From Psilocybe azurescens (Eukaryota > Basidiomycota > Agaricomycetes > Agaricales > Agrocybaceae), in the NCBI GenBank assembly GCA_023853785.1, contig JAJIRX010000045.1:1-30433 (forward strand): a stretch of 30,433 nt of DNA. Reading direction: 5' to 3'. Made by a program: the position numbers and the translations under genes. The notes beneath the pieces are model-generated. The model worked only from the letters and a program-made list of their open reading frames with translations. It ran no database searches and had not been told where the DNA came from. Positions 10,225-21,938 of the stretch are shown piece after piece (position 1 is the stretch's first letter; each line of letters begins with the position of its first letter).

Positions 10225-12734
10225 TTATAGAATTCCGGCTATCGCTTGTACCAGACCAAACACTAGCTCTGGCACCCCAGGCAATTGGCTAACAAGTGGC
10301 AGAGTACCTGGGACTGTTTGAGTTGGGGGATCGGAGGGTACATATCCGCCTGTGCCGTATGTATTAGCTGGAGGCGGTACTTTAAATGGGTGGGCCTCGG
10401 TGTTGAACACATCTATCAAAGCAAAGTATAACGTCAGTTTGCCCAGTTCGTTGGAAAAAAAGTTATACAGACATTCGTCAAGGCTGAACTTCGATGGATC
10501 ATCGAATGTTAGATACCTACGTTTCCCCATTATTTAGCCCGTGGAATCGAAGAGAACAAAAGAAAAATCAAGGACGTACAAGTATTTCAACACTTCTGCA
10601 AACCAGAAGCTTTCCGTGTCATTGATCCTATTTGAGTTGATGTCGTCGACATTCATCCTCCCGCCGTATCCAGTGGTCCCCTGTCCTGGTACTTTGAGAT
10701 ACTTCTCGAAGCTCTGCAACGCGGCAGTAGCCCGGTCAATGTATTTGGTGTCGCCTGTCACTCTCCAAGCGTAGAAGTTGGATTCCAGAACCTCGGGTCG
10801 GAGCACATAGTCCGCTGCAGTGATGTAGAACCCGTGTTCCTGGTAAAAGGCACTTTGTGAAAGCGACATGGGGTCACCACCGGTATATCCACCATCGTCG
10901 GACTCAAAGGCGAATATTTCAGGCCCAATCCCAGTGCTGAAAACCAACAAGTTAGGATCGAAAGTTCGCAACAGACGAAAGCAACCTACGAAGTGGACGC
11001 ATAGGTGTTCCAGCAGGCATCGACGAGCTTGAGTCCGATGTCAACCAATGTCTGATTGTTGAGCAGTCGTCCACCTTAAAGATAACTAAATGTCAAACCC
11101 CGAAAGCATGACATAATACTAGACCATACCCAGTAACCAATTTCCACCGTGGAAGCATGCAAGGTGAGAGCTAACATGCACGATTTTCTGGTTGTCATCG
11201 TAGTCTGCCAGATAGGCGTGGTTGCCAATTGTCGAAGTCTACAATATGATCGTTTAGTTTCGACGCAGAAGATGAGGGCTGCAATGGTACCGACTTTAAG
11301 TAAGGTTCGGATAGAAGAATCGACAGCAGTTCTCCAGGAATCCGCAAAAATGGGGTCGAGTGTGTTGTTCAACCGAGGATATTTGATGAGATATTCGAAA
11401 TAACTATCTGAACCCCCACCCCAAGTCTGTTGATCCGGAACCCAGGTGGTAAAAACGATATCAATCAACTATTCAAAAACGTACGACGTATTTGCCAACT
11501 GGGAGGCCTGTATTAGGATCAATACCTTGGCCTGGGAGTCCTGGCAAAGGCGCTCCTCCTTCTGCGATGTGGCGGGCAGATTTTTCAGCCAGTTGTCTGT
11601 ATTTGTCGTCGCCGACATACTTGCTCAGAACCGCCCATTCAAGAGTCAACTGTAGTTTAAACCAGATTATGACGATGACAATATTGGTGAATGAGGCAAC
11701 ATACAGTCCCAGCTTCTGCAATATTGGACTTGAGAAGGTCAGCAGAAATGTAATCTAGATGATTGTTCAGAGAGTAAGCTCACAGTCTGATCTTGAGGTG
11801 TGTTCGTATCAAAGTTAATGTGACCGAACGGAATGTCATTTGTCTATGCGACAATTTTCAGACAGAGGTATTCAGTTGCGATGGAAGACACGTACACCAA
11901 CCCAAGCGAAAGACAGTTTATCAGCCAACTGTTTCGCCTTATCCACGAGAGCCGGATGTTGTTTGTCACTGAGTTCATATGCACTCAGCAGGCCTCCCAT
12001 ATATCGAATAGTGGATTCGAATACGCTTTCAGACATCGTCAGTGCACTGTAATACCTAGATAGATTGGTAGAAGGTCATTTTGAATACCTGACTGTATCG
12101 AATGTGTTTGATTTGCTGAAGTCAATAATTGAAGCATATCCAACCGCTTCCAAAAAGAGATCCTATAAGTAGTTCTATAAGGACTCCCCCGTTCATCAGA
12201 TATGCGATAGCATGGATGCTCACATCCAAGTCCATTATTTTCTGAAGAAAAAGTGTTACTAACTCGTGGCGTCACCATTGATAGTGAAGAGATGACATAC
12301 CATAGTCGTCATCGCATCCACGATGGTAGCGCCTACAACAAAAGTTGAGCATTACTACACGATAAATTAATCAGCCATTTTTACCCCAGCCATTTCGACC
12401 GTCGCTGAAAGCTTCGAAATTAAAAATTAGAGTTTGACGACCGGATATAGGACAGCCCAGTCAACTAACTTTTACTGATGGGCGAAACATCGTCGTGTCC
12501 CCATGCGTACTGTCTAAAGTCACAAATGAGTCAAAAAAAATCGACATGGAAGAGGGAATGAACGGACTTGTAAACTGAGTAGCTGTCCGTAAAAATCGCC
12601 TTGACTGAATCTTTGTATTGCGACGCTTGAGGAGGGACAGTAAGGCCTTGCTTTTGAACGAGACCGCCTAGTGTATGTTGAGGTAAAGAAAGGAAAGCTC
12701 CAAGAGCACAAAGGAATGTGTGGTAGGCCACCAT
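10225..12734 (-). CDS. Secreted class I alpha-1,2-mannosidase (GH47), copy 2
   Basis: Paralogue of the GH47 gene at 2008-4616, with the same predicted reaction (removal of alpha-1,2-mannose from N-glycans). The start MVAYHTFLCALGAFLSLPQH is a signal peptide. Family motifs in order are KQYAWGHDDVSPISK, FSDGRNGWGATIVDAMTTM, FESTIRYMGGLLSAYELS, TLEWAVLSKYVGD, TWGGGSDSYFEYL, SHLACFHGGNW, DYVLRPEVLESNFYAW, NDTESFWFAEVLKYL and SLDEYVFNTEAHPF. All phases I joined are consistent, so the gene looks intact. Intron positions match copy 1, including an 18-nt exon (12224-12241) and a 24-nt exon (11705-11728). Copy 2 has no introns around the APLPG segment. Its tail differs: copy 1 ends proline-rich, whereas copy 2 ends with a hydrophobic stretch (PELVFGLVQAIAGIL), which might be a weak membrane or GPI signal. 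It probably arose by local duplication. Confidence 0.93.
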
Positions 12735-13182
12735 GACGCGACCAGAGAAAACGCTTTACAGAGACAATGAAGGGGAAGGAAACAAACTTTCTGACAGGCC
12801 AGCTTAGGAAGTCTTCTGTTTAAACAATTCGGTATACCGAACAAGTCTTTTTCGGTTTGACAGGTTCAATAGAAAGTGACGTAAGATCGATCAAACGTCA
12901 TAACTAGTGCTATTTTTCAAATTAGACTGCAGCTGTCTCCTAATGTCTCCGTCTGGCATTTGGCAGCATTCGAACGATCTTACAAGAAAACAAGAAGAAC
13001 TGCCATTAGCGAAATCCCGCAATATAGTACATCCAAGAAGATAGAGCAAGTAAAGCACAAGAAGATCAGATATTGAGCCCAGGGGCGCAAAGCAAAAGAT
13101 ATCCTCATCACGTATATTCTCGATTCCGTGCCTTAAACCAAAACATCAGTACCAAATCGCAGCCGAACATTAACGAAACTGC
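12735..13182. other. Promoter region of GH47 copy 2
   Basis: A 448-bp gap between the GH47 copy 2 start and the end of the F-box gene, both on the minus strand. I see no gene and no convincing TATA box on the minus strand. Confidence 0.5.
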
Positions 13183-16100
13183 TCACTTTGCCTTCAAATG
13201 CGACCGCATCCCATTGAAAATAAACAGCGGAGGAGGACGATTTTGGGGGCCTTCGATGCCGAGATCGTGTGGTCGATGTACAAGAGACGAAAGCTCGATT
13301 TGAGGTCCCTTCATAGCCGACGACCCCGCCGAGGGAGGAGCGGATGTCGTCGCTGGTGCCGCCTGAGCTGCATTGTCTCCTTCATTGGCGGAGGCAGCAG
13401 CAGCAGCATCCGCGAGCTGTTTCTCCCTGAGACAATGCCTGCATCCATAGTTTCTCCTGTCAATCTCTTGCTTAATATCAGGTTCGGGTGTGGATAAACC
13501 AATAAGTTTCTGCACAAGCCCATATTCGTAAGGGAAGCCACCCATGTAGCCAACGATGTCGTCATGAGGCGTGGTAAAAGAACACTGCATATCGTCATGT
13601 CTGTGGCTGTGTCCAATCTGAGGAATATTATCAGATGAACGGAATCACCGAAAGACAAGTCAAAGTCTCACAATATTTCGGGAATCCAAAACCATGGGAG
13701 GGTTGCACGACGTACAGACAAGAGCAAAGCCGATTTTAAGCAAATAGTTGCCCCCATCTCGGTCTTCTGCGAACCCGAGAGCATCAACCGCTTTCTTCAA
13801 GACTTTGACCGCCTGTAGAGAGATAAAGGAATCCATTCAGCAATGTAGTTTGCGACAGCGGTAGCTGTGCCAACACACCTTTTCATCCTTAACGAAGATC
13901 TTCGATTCCCAGATTGCCTTCTTCCCTTTCCGATTCCCAACAGCACATTCATGCAGACACACTCCAGCGAAATCCAGACTCTCGTCTGCCCGATACTTCA
14001 CATCCACCCTCTTGCACCTCGTGCACAAAAATCTTGCTGTAACCCTCTCCACAGGATGCAAGATGTTCTTGCTAGCGTTCTTCCAGTTCCTCGGGAAACC
14101 CAAAATCATACCAAATTCGCTCCTCGCGCTTTCCGCCCACTTCTTCAACTGGCTGGCGAGGAGGTCTTTCATCATTTTGTCCTTGGTTAGCGTGTCGAAG
14201 ACGGTGCCAACTGGAGACGGGCTCTCTGCTGACTGTAGCATGTCGACCACGGGAATTTTGCGGAATGTATTGAGAGAGGGAAGATAGGGGTACGCCTTGC
14301 TCGAACGCAGATGTTCGTATGCTTTTTCGACATCCTTCCTGTTAGTCATGAGGGCTATTTCCCCGTTTCTGCGATCGCGCTTATCGTTCAGGGAGAGGAG
14401 CCGGGATTCGATCTCGTCTTTCATTACTTTGATATCTATTGAAAGGAAATTGATGAGCATATACTCGTATAAAACAATCGGAGAAGAACAAGATGCACCG
14501 ACTTCATCGATTTTCTCGATGATCTGGTTTTGTACTTCAGGTAAGGGCCAAAGGCAGTATTCAAAAGCTCTCCGCGGTCCCAACCGTACTTCGATGCTAG
14601 TATCTTGCTCCTGTGAACAATAGATATTATTATCAGCAAAACGCGGAGGAATATCAAAAAAGGCACTAACGCTGAATCGTTTGCTGTGACGTTCCTTTTG
14701 AACATGGCTGTTCTAACTTTATTCCACTTGTACAATTGTACGCAAAGCTATTCAAAGATCAGATAACGTTCCTAACAAAAGCTGGGATACCTGAAAAAAA
14801 AACGAACTTTCATCCATTCCAGTTTACGTTCTTTGCGCCATTGATGTTTCTATCCAGATATACAAGTTTAGGGGATTGCAAGACCGATTTAGGAACAAGA
14901 CAAGCCTCGTTGAAATCCTTTTTCAACTCATCCTTGTTGTCCTCCTGCGCTAGGACTTCTTCCCCCAGCTCTGTTTTGCGATAATATGAAACCAGTGTGT
15001 GTGGCCCTTTTTGATTATCAATCAGATACAGCATTCGATATTAGAAAAAAGGCTCACACATGGGGCCAGGGTTGTTCGAATCTTGCTCTATCGGAAATTG
15101 GTTGTAAAAACGGTATTAAAACAGCAAGTAGAGCTCGACCTTTACCTATCAAGTACGTAATTTCGTTCGTTGGTAGAACCGCACTCACCGCATCGTTGAG
15201 AACATAGCCAGAGGTGAATTGCATTAAAGACCTGCAATGGAAAGAACTGGAATTAATGGCTATAATAAAGATCTTATCATAATGGCAACGTACGAAAACG
15301 ATTGGCAGGTTTTCTTCAAGGAAAAGATGTGAGTGCGAGAGATTAACCTTGTCAACTGAAAGATTTCACCTTCTTGCACAACCGGAACCTAAGAGCGAAA
15401 GAATGATAGAGTACTCTGGTTTCATCTTGACAATTCTAGGCATTATTGGAGAAGATCAATAAATCGGAGACATTGAACTGAAAATGCTGTTACTAACTTC
15501 ACACTTTCCAGAATCAAACACGAAGGCAGCATATGCCGGTTCTCCGAAAATTTGTTTCGGCGGATCAGGAAGGGAAACGGTCTTATGTTCGATGGTATTA
15601 CCCAACGCTAGCCCTGGAAGTCGCCCTGCGTCGAGTTCAAAGGAGCATCCGGGTCCTTTCCGAGCTTCGCGCCAAATGAACTCTGCGTTTGGGCTAAGCA
15701 GTGTGTGACAAAGGGTTTTGCAGGTTCTGGCTGTGGCAAGGACGTGTTGAGGCGATCCTGTGAGAATCAGAATCTCGGCAGTGAGTTCCAGGGAAGTGTT
15801 AGAAGTGAGCAGGGTTTGGTTTCGACTGGAAGTTCTTGGGCATCGGCATCGGAGGCACTGCTATCAACAGTTATGGTGGCGTCGGAAGCTAAAGGAGGGA
15901 TGTTCTGGGATGATGGTTCGACATCGAGACGCGGTTTCTTGGGAACATGACCTTCTTTTTGGACGTTTTCAGATGGGTCAATAGTTGGAGCCGTTGGGCT
16001 CAATATCGAAGATGAACGTGCAGCCGCGTTGCCTCGCGCAGTCTCTGCCTCATTGGACGCGTCTTCAGGCCGGGTTTCTGAGTCGTCGCCCCTGTCCTTT

Positions 16101-16598
16101 CTTTTCCCTGTCAGAGCAACAACTTCCGTCGGTTTGTCCTGTTGATTTCCACCACTTGGCTGCGATACATCGGGTTGAGATGAAATTTGACTTGCAGGAT
16201 CTGCAGAGTCTTGTTGTAGGGTTGAAATTGTGAGACCCGGTCCAACGGGCGGAGCAGCATCTGCTCCTTGTTGACTATCATCATCGTTAGAGCTTACGCG
16301 ACGTTTTTCGGCTGTGTCTCGACTTCGACACTTGTCTGAGTCTCAGTAGTGCTGCCGTCTTCCGGCCTGGTTTCCTCTTCCTCACTCCTGTCCTTTCTTT
16401 TCCCAATTGCAGCCACTGGATTCGACTGGTCCATTTCAGGCACTTCCATTTCAGTAGCGCCTTGAGAGGACGTCGAATCCACAGGTCCTGCAGGAGTGTC
16501 TGCCGATGACGGCTGAACGATGTTGCTTTGCGTCGTTGGCTGTTCAATTTCGTTCAAGGCCGAAGAGACAGGCGCAGGCGCTGAGCTACCAGATAAGT
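13183..16598 (-). CDS. F-box domain protein with cysteine/histidine motifs; 5' end unresolved
   Basis: A multi-exon gene for an agaricomycete-type F-box protein, predicted to select substrates for an SCF ubiquitin ligase. Order: an acidic, low-complexity N-terminus with two copies of a GKRKDR-x-ETRPED repeat; the F-box near 15605-15780 (EILILTGSPQHVLATARTCK, then NAEFIWREARKGPG); a downstream block with EPAYAAFVFDSGKCENC and FRLCKK; a helical middle with KILASKYGWDRGELLNTAFG and SLNTFRKIPVVDMLQS; then FLCTRCKR, CTSCNPPM, YGCRHCLREK and FNGMRSHLKAK at the stop. The paired cysteines and the final HxxxxxHLKxK-like end suggest zinc binding. Many introns restore frame. Two junctions are unclear: near 15774-15826 (a 53-nt intron or a 1-nt loss in LPEIL) and near 16275-16297. 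The first exon and start codon were not found; the first certain exon begins at an acceptor at 16598. The substrate is unknown. Confidence 0.75.
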
Positions 16599-18373
16599 CT
16601 GCGACAGCAAAATTCCGTCATTCAACGTCATCTGTTCAGCTGAGACTCCCTGGCGCTCAGAGCCAGATAGTGTCGCTTCCGATGGTGTGGGCGTTATTCT
16701 CGGTGAGTGTGACGATCCGGTTTGTTCTCACACCCCGCTTATCATTTCTCTTTTATCTTATCTTCGTATTTTGACTCCATTCCATTCCGTCGACCAACAC
16801 AAAAGTTATCCCTCTCCATTCTTTGTTCCTACCTTACTATCTGAGACCATTCCTTACCTCTAACCCTGAATATAACTTCTTTCGTCTAGACCCTTTTTAC
16901 ATAGTCTTAGGACACTATTCTACAGTATAAATAGAGGGCATGTTCTAGCTACAATCCCCCAGTGAATAACTGGCATTTAAACCTGTCAGTTCAGTGCTTA
17001 AACCTCACTACCATATATATTCCGTGTGTCAGTACGAAGCTATCGATACTGCCGTAGTCACGATAGCCACTACTGTCACATATGTAGTGGTCTGGGTTTC
17101 CCGCTACCATATAGGTCCACGGCCGCCCCAGGAAACATGTACTGGCGTAACGGGTGTGACGATCTGAGCGTTGTAACGTCGAAGCCTGACTTGGTTCAGA
17201 CTCATCTTGGGATAGATAGTCCAACGGTTGTGCCGTATGCAATTCCTGCATGTTCCATTTTAGGCAGAAACGTTACAGTGAGATACTGCTCATGATGTTG
17301 CGCTTGTTCTAGTTTCGAGTTAAAAGGTGGGCATCCCAGCGTGAATGATACTTGGAGAAAAAGCTATAAATACACAGAGTCGTTCAATATCTCATAAGAC
17401 GTGAAAAGAAAAGTTTGCGGGGAGAAAACAGTGAAAGGGGTAAGATTTGCACCAAAAATACAGATCAGATACCAGTGGACTAACATGCAGGCTAAACAAA
17501 AACTGAGACTGAAAGCGTAAATCTTACCGACTTGTATGTTCGTTTTCAGTTATCAATGTATGAGCTTTTCTAGCGTAGGAGAGGTTAGTGAAGTTGAAGT
17601 ACGAGGTTAAACGCGCAAAATACGTCCCAAAGTAGACTGACAACGCAATGCTCACGCGTGACGCGCAAGGATCAATCACGTGCTATTGATTTCGACGCGA
17701 CTCCGACGCGCCGTCGACAACACTGCGGGAAGGCGTTGTAGTCGTCATCGAATCCTAAGGATTAGAGATTTTGGTAATTTAACTTCAGCTTATAGTTAAT
17801 TACCCTCTCTATACACTAACATAAAAAAATTGGAGATAAAAAATAAACAGAACTTGTGTGTGAATTCACTGTAAGTAATTGGATCAAAAATGGATTGCAA
17901 GTGACATTAAGCTCAACATTGGTATGAGTAATTTCTCGATCAGTGTGTGGACCATATATCTGACCACCTGATAAAATGATACAATATGTTGTGTACACCA
18001 TGTTTGCTAAATTCTGTAATAGCCCTTACACCATCGATATTGACATCCTGTTTCTCATCATTATTGTGAGACAGATGTGAGGCCCAATTTATAACCCCCT
18101 GGTAGTTTGACTGCGTTGGTGCATTCAGAAAAGCTCATAGAGTGTTGTGTACAAGTGGGCACGACCAGAATCATCGCCATCAATGTGTGCACGACACACA
18201 AGTAATTAGCTTAAATATGTGTGGTTGAACAACATTTTATTTAAGGTCTCCTCAGAACTTTACCACCCATTTATTTTCCTCGTTCCGTCAAGTATACACC
18301 TCCTTTTCTGCATATCTATTGCCATTTTCTTACGTCAATATTTTGCATTCAAGACCGGTTACCCCCATACACA
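16599..18373. other. Long intergenic region between divergent genes
   Basis: About 1.8 kb that should contain the first exon and promoter of the F-box gene (-) on its left and the promoter of the small gene (+) on its right. A frame at 17026-17295 (+) has no protein-like features. A cluster of GACGCG/ACGCGT and a CACGTG site lies at 17654-17710. Confidence 0.5.
17654..17710. promoter_or_regulatory. ACGCGT / GACGCG / CACGTG motif cluster
   Basis: ACGCGT (17654-17659), GACGCG at 17660, 17694 and 17705, and a CACGTG E-box (17677-17682) inside an inverted repeat ATCAAT...ATTGAT (17671-17690). In yeasts ACGCGT is the MBF cell-cycle element and CACGTG binds bHLH factors. Use here is an inference, and the cluster lies about 660 bases from the nearest start codon. 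Confidence 0.35.
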
Positions 18374-18894
18374 ATGTCCAACTACTATCCTTCTCAAGCT
18401 GAATATCCCACGACCCAAGCCATGATGAGCTCTCAACCCACAGCGGGCTATGGTCAATACGGGATTGCGGGCACATATGCTCAACCTGGCAGTATCATGT
18501 GCGTACCATCTTGCAGCCACCGTCACCGCGACGGACATAAGCTTCATGATGGACAGCCCACTAACGCAATAACCACAGCGCCCACTGTCAAGATGCAACC
18601 ACCGTCGTTGCATCCATGCCCATCGTAAGCAAACACAACTTTCTTCTTAACCTCTGGAACTCTGATCGGTATATCATTCAGCAACCCTCCCATGCTGCTC
18701 ATCCCCACTACGCTCGCCTATCCTTCGGAGCACGTCTCCGCCGCTTTTTCTGTTTAGCGCCTTCTAACGGTGTTCGATATAAATCTAATCATCATACTTG
18801 GGGGTTTATGGGGTATTCGCGTCGACCACGGTATGTAGATGCCAGGACAGGCGGAGAAGTCGACAGAAAAGGACGCCCTGTGTACAGAGTATAA
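18374..18894 (+). CDS. Small orphan protein, 127 residues
   Basis: I do not recognise a family. Three exons (18374-18498, 18579-18624, 18682-18894) join in frame and give 127 residues. Both introns have good signals: GTGCGT...CTAAC...CCACAG, and GTAAGC...TTCTTAAC...ATTCAG. The N-terminal third is Tyr/Gln/Ser/Thr-rich and flexible (start MSNYYPSQAEYPTTQAMMSS, then GYGQYGIAG), resembling low-complexity segments of RNA-binding or adaptor proteins. The C-terminal part is basic and looks conserved in style: FGARLRRFFCLAP, then WGFMGYSRRPRYVDARTGGE and a final VDRKGRPVYRV. There is no signal peptide and no clear membrane helix. An intron-retained reading would stop soon after exon 2 and is less convincing. 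It converges with the peptide transporter gene 264 bp away. Confidence 0.65.
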
Positions 18895-19158
18895 TGTGAG
18901 AAGCTTAAAGGACCACATTTATTCTAGCTGACTTTCTGTGTGTAAAGCCATCATTGTGTACAAGGAACCCAATATAATCCGAACTTAAGGGCGCTGATAT
19001 CACAATGAGGCTGGCGGTTCAATCTAGTCTACAATGCAAAAACATACAATTTCATTAAATCGGAACGATCATTATACATGACATCAAGAAATCCAAAAGA
19101 TATAGGGGGAGTGGGGGGAGTAAGGACAATGAAGTGACTCCCTCTCGACTCTCCTTTT

Positions 19159-21801
19159 TCAAGCCTTTTCCACGCGCTTCTCGCCATCAGTAACCCCAAC
19201 ATGTCCAGTAGCCAAATTGTTAAGCTGATCTTCCTTCTCATCGAGGTCCCTGACGGAGTACCAAAACGCGATACCAGTGAGGAACGCAAGAACGCCCATG
19301 ACACCGTAGTTCCACACAAGGAGCGGGTCGGCGGAGACCGCTAAGTTAATAAGTAAATCAAACTATTCAGGAAATACTCTCATGATAGCATATAACGGAA
19401 AATTACTCACAGACGAAGGCTTCGCCAATGGCAGAGGAGAGCGCGGTCATGAACAGGAAGATGGACATCACGAGAGAACGCATGTTCTTGGGGGCCTTGG
19501 TGAACGCGTATTCGAGCCCTGTGATGGATGCGAGAATTTCGCTGATAGCGATGAGGATGTACCTGGGTAATAAAGCGTAGTTAACAATTAGAACAAAGGT
19601 CAATTTAAGGCGACTGAGTACTCACGATCCTGACTGAATCCACACATTGAGAGGAGAAACACCACAGCCGTCGCCGGAGGCATGTTCACCGCATGGGTTG
19701 GTCTAGTAAGAGGGAGGTATCGTGAGAAGAACAGCTCTGGATATAACACAATTCTCTTTTACCTTGTAAATATAGTGCTGGAGAACTGTGCGGCCAGAGT
19801 CAACAGATCGTTCAACCAATAGCATCGAGGTACAGATACTCACCAGCGGCCCAACACATGGCAGCGGCACCAGTCATGAACCCAGCGGTGATTTTCTTCA
19901 ATGCACTAAAGTTTATGCCCATACGGCGAAGTGCCGGATAGAACTAAATTAAATATATGTATGATTAGCATCACAAAAAATGAGATGCTAGCTAGACAAT
20001 GCTTACGAAGAGATCGCAAAGAGGGATGAGAATGATCAACGCGAAAGGATCCAAGTTCGACAGAACATCGTTGGGGATACCATTCAACGTCATAGTAGCA
20101 GCCTGCGAGGTCAAGTTGTTGTTAAGCTGGTTATACGTCAACCCTGCAAAAAAAAGTCGGAAGTCAGAACTCGTTCGTCTCCAAAAAACATAATCACGCA
20201 CAGTAAATCGGGAACCACAAAAGACACCACAGGCTTTGATACCACGTTGGACTTCATCGACCCACTGATCATCAAAGTTCATCCAAGCCGGCTTCTCTCC
20301 GATGACTTTGCTGGGTTTCGCATTTTCCCAGAATCCGGGTGCGGTCATATTCCTGTAGGTTGTCACCGGGTTCAAGCTCCATTTCCCTCGTGCGGCATGG
20401 CGCCAGAGCTTGATTGCGGTGGCGAGGACAGAGCCGGTAGGCGGCGATCGTTCGTACTTGTTGCGTCCGATGTACAATATGATGGGGCAGAGTAAGAACA
20501 CGATCGTTGGGAGCGTGTAGGAGAGGTAGAATCCGACAAACTAATTTAGCCTGACATCAGCTTTTTTCTTCTAGGGTACATCAAGAAAAAAAAGAAAAGA
20601 AAGGTCGAAATCAAGATCAGCAGCGCCCTTACTCACCTTCTCAGCGTAAGTCATCCCGATCTGTCCTACCAAAGCGCCGATATTGATAAGAAGATAAAAA
20701 TACTGCAAAAGATAAGCATGTCAAAACATTGTCGCATGGGTATTTCATAAGGGGTCTGGGAAAATCTTACCATGTACACTCTCAGGATCGTCAGAGATGG
20801 GTCAACTATCACTCGCTCGCCGCTTTTGGTGGTGATGACGAAGAGTTTAGTGCGCTTGTACTGTTCAGCGACCAGTGGCGAGATGTTCGACTTGAACATG
20901 CCAGTTCCTACATCAGAATTACCGATATTAGAACGGTGCATGCATAATACAACTTGTTCACTGTCCACTCACCAAGGCCCATAACGATTAACGCCACAGA
21001 GAATGCGCCAATTGCTCCATTAGACTCAATGACGCCCGGCACAGCGGACACAATGAGAATGATATGCCCAATAAGCGCAATCACCACAGCCCAACATATG
21101 GTCTTGAACCGGCCCCAATGCGTATCGGCGATGTAGGCGCCAAGCAAAGGGGTGACATAACACCTGGCAGCACCGCAATGTGAGTTGAATTGTCCCCACA
21201 TGCTGCAAAGGGTGCACTATTTTGGAACATACCAGAACTGGTAGAATGTTGTCAGACCTGTCGAAGCGCGCTGTCCCATGTCCAGAGCACCTGCTTGCCC
21301 GTGGAGCCCTGCGGCGCCTGTGCGCGAGCCATGAGGGAGGGGCCGTTGAATGAAGTTCGTCTAGACGGGTTGGGCCTCGTGAACTTTCAGATCGATGGAT
21401 GGTAGCTCGAGGGACTCACGAATACGACACTGGATCCATAAAACTTGAAAATTATTAGCATGTGGATAGAGAGTAAACTACCAAAAGAAAAGAACACACC
21501 GAAAAGCGCTCTGCGAATTCAACGACTGCGATTACTGTGGTGCGATAGTCAGTCTTCTGTCAAGAGAAAGCCAAATAGTTGGGAATGAGGAGAACGACTT
21601 ACAATAGGCGTTCCAGGGAACCTTGTCTGGGATACGTCGCAGTGTCGCCCGCTCTTCCTCGGTGGGAAATTCGAGTCCGTCATGAATACCATCAAGCTCA
21701 TGCTCCAGTTCCGATTGCTTCTCGGAGGAGTGGATAGACTCGTGTTTCTTATCGTCGGCATAAGCAACAACCGCTTGATCATCGTGTTGTACAGCAGACA
21801 T
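19159..21801 (-). CDS. PTR2: Proton-dependent oligopeptide transporter (POT/PTR2 family)
   Basis: A plasma-membrane di/tripeptide-proton symporter of the POT (PTR2) family. It starts MSAVQHDDQAVVAYADDKKH, an acidic cytosolic N-terminus, then RIPDKVPWNAY and VVEFAERFS, followed by FYGSSVVF across an intron; this is the EFxERFxYYG signature. Later motifs are GAYIADTHWGRFKTI, MFKSNISPLVAEQYKR, YFYLLINIGALVGQIGM (the FYxxINxG signature), PAWMNFDDQWVDEVQRGIKA, a long outer loop with TNPCGEHASGDGCG, and SEILASITGLEYAFTKAP. It ends EKRVEKA. About twelve hydrophobic segments are visible and the length, about 600, is normal for fungi. At about 20214, VFLWFPIYW would need five T but only four are present, so the spliced message shifts frame. 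Retaining the next intron keeps the frame open. An ordinary homopolymer error is the simplest explanation. Confidence 0.88.
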
Positions 21802-21930
21802 GGTTGCTCGATGAAAGGGACGAAGACGCTAGTCGACTGTCGTATGCAGAGCAAGTTGTCTGGGGGTGAGCCAGACAGAGGTGGCGAGCGAAAGAAGCTT
21901 TCACAAAGGATCCAGGACTTTGCTTCTCTC

Positions 21931-21938
21931 CTTTTAAA
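21931..21938 (-). promoter_or_regulatory. TATA-like element of the PTR2 gene
   Basis: TTTAAAAG on the minus strand lies about 130 bases upstream of the transporter ATG. It is a plausible core-promoter element, but a longer leader than for the neighbouring genes would be implied. Confidence 0.3.

Noticed and set aside
17026..17295. Overlapping frames on both strands between the F-box gene and the small gene
   Set aside because: Neither frame has a signal peptide, a domain or splice support. The weak Val/Thr-rich reading in a third frame ends too soon.
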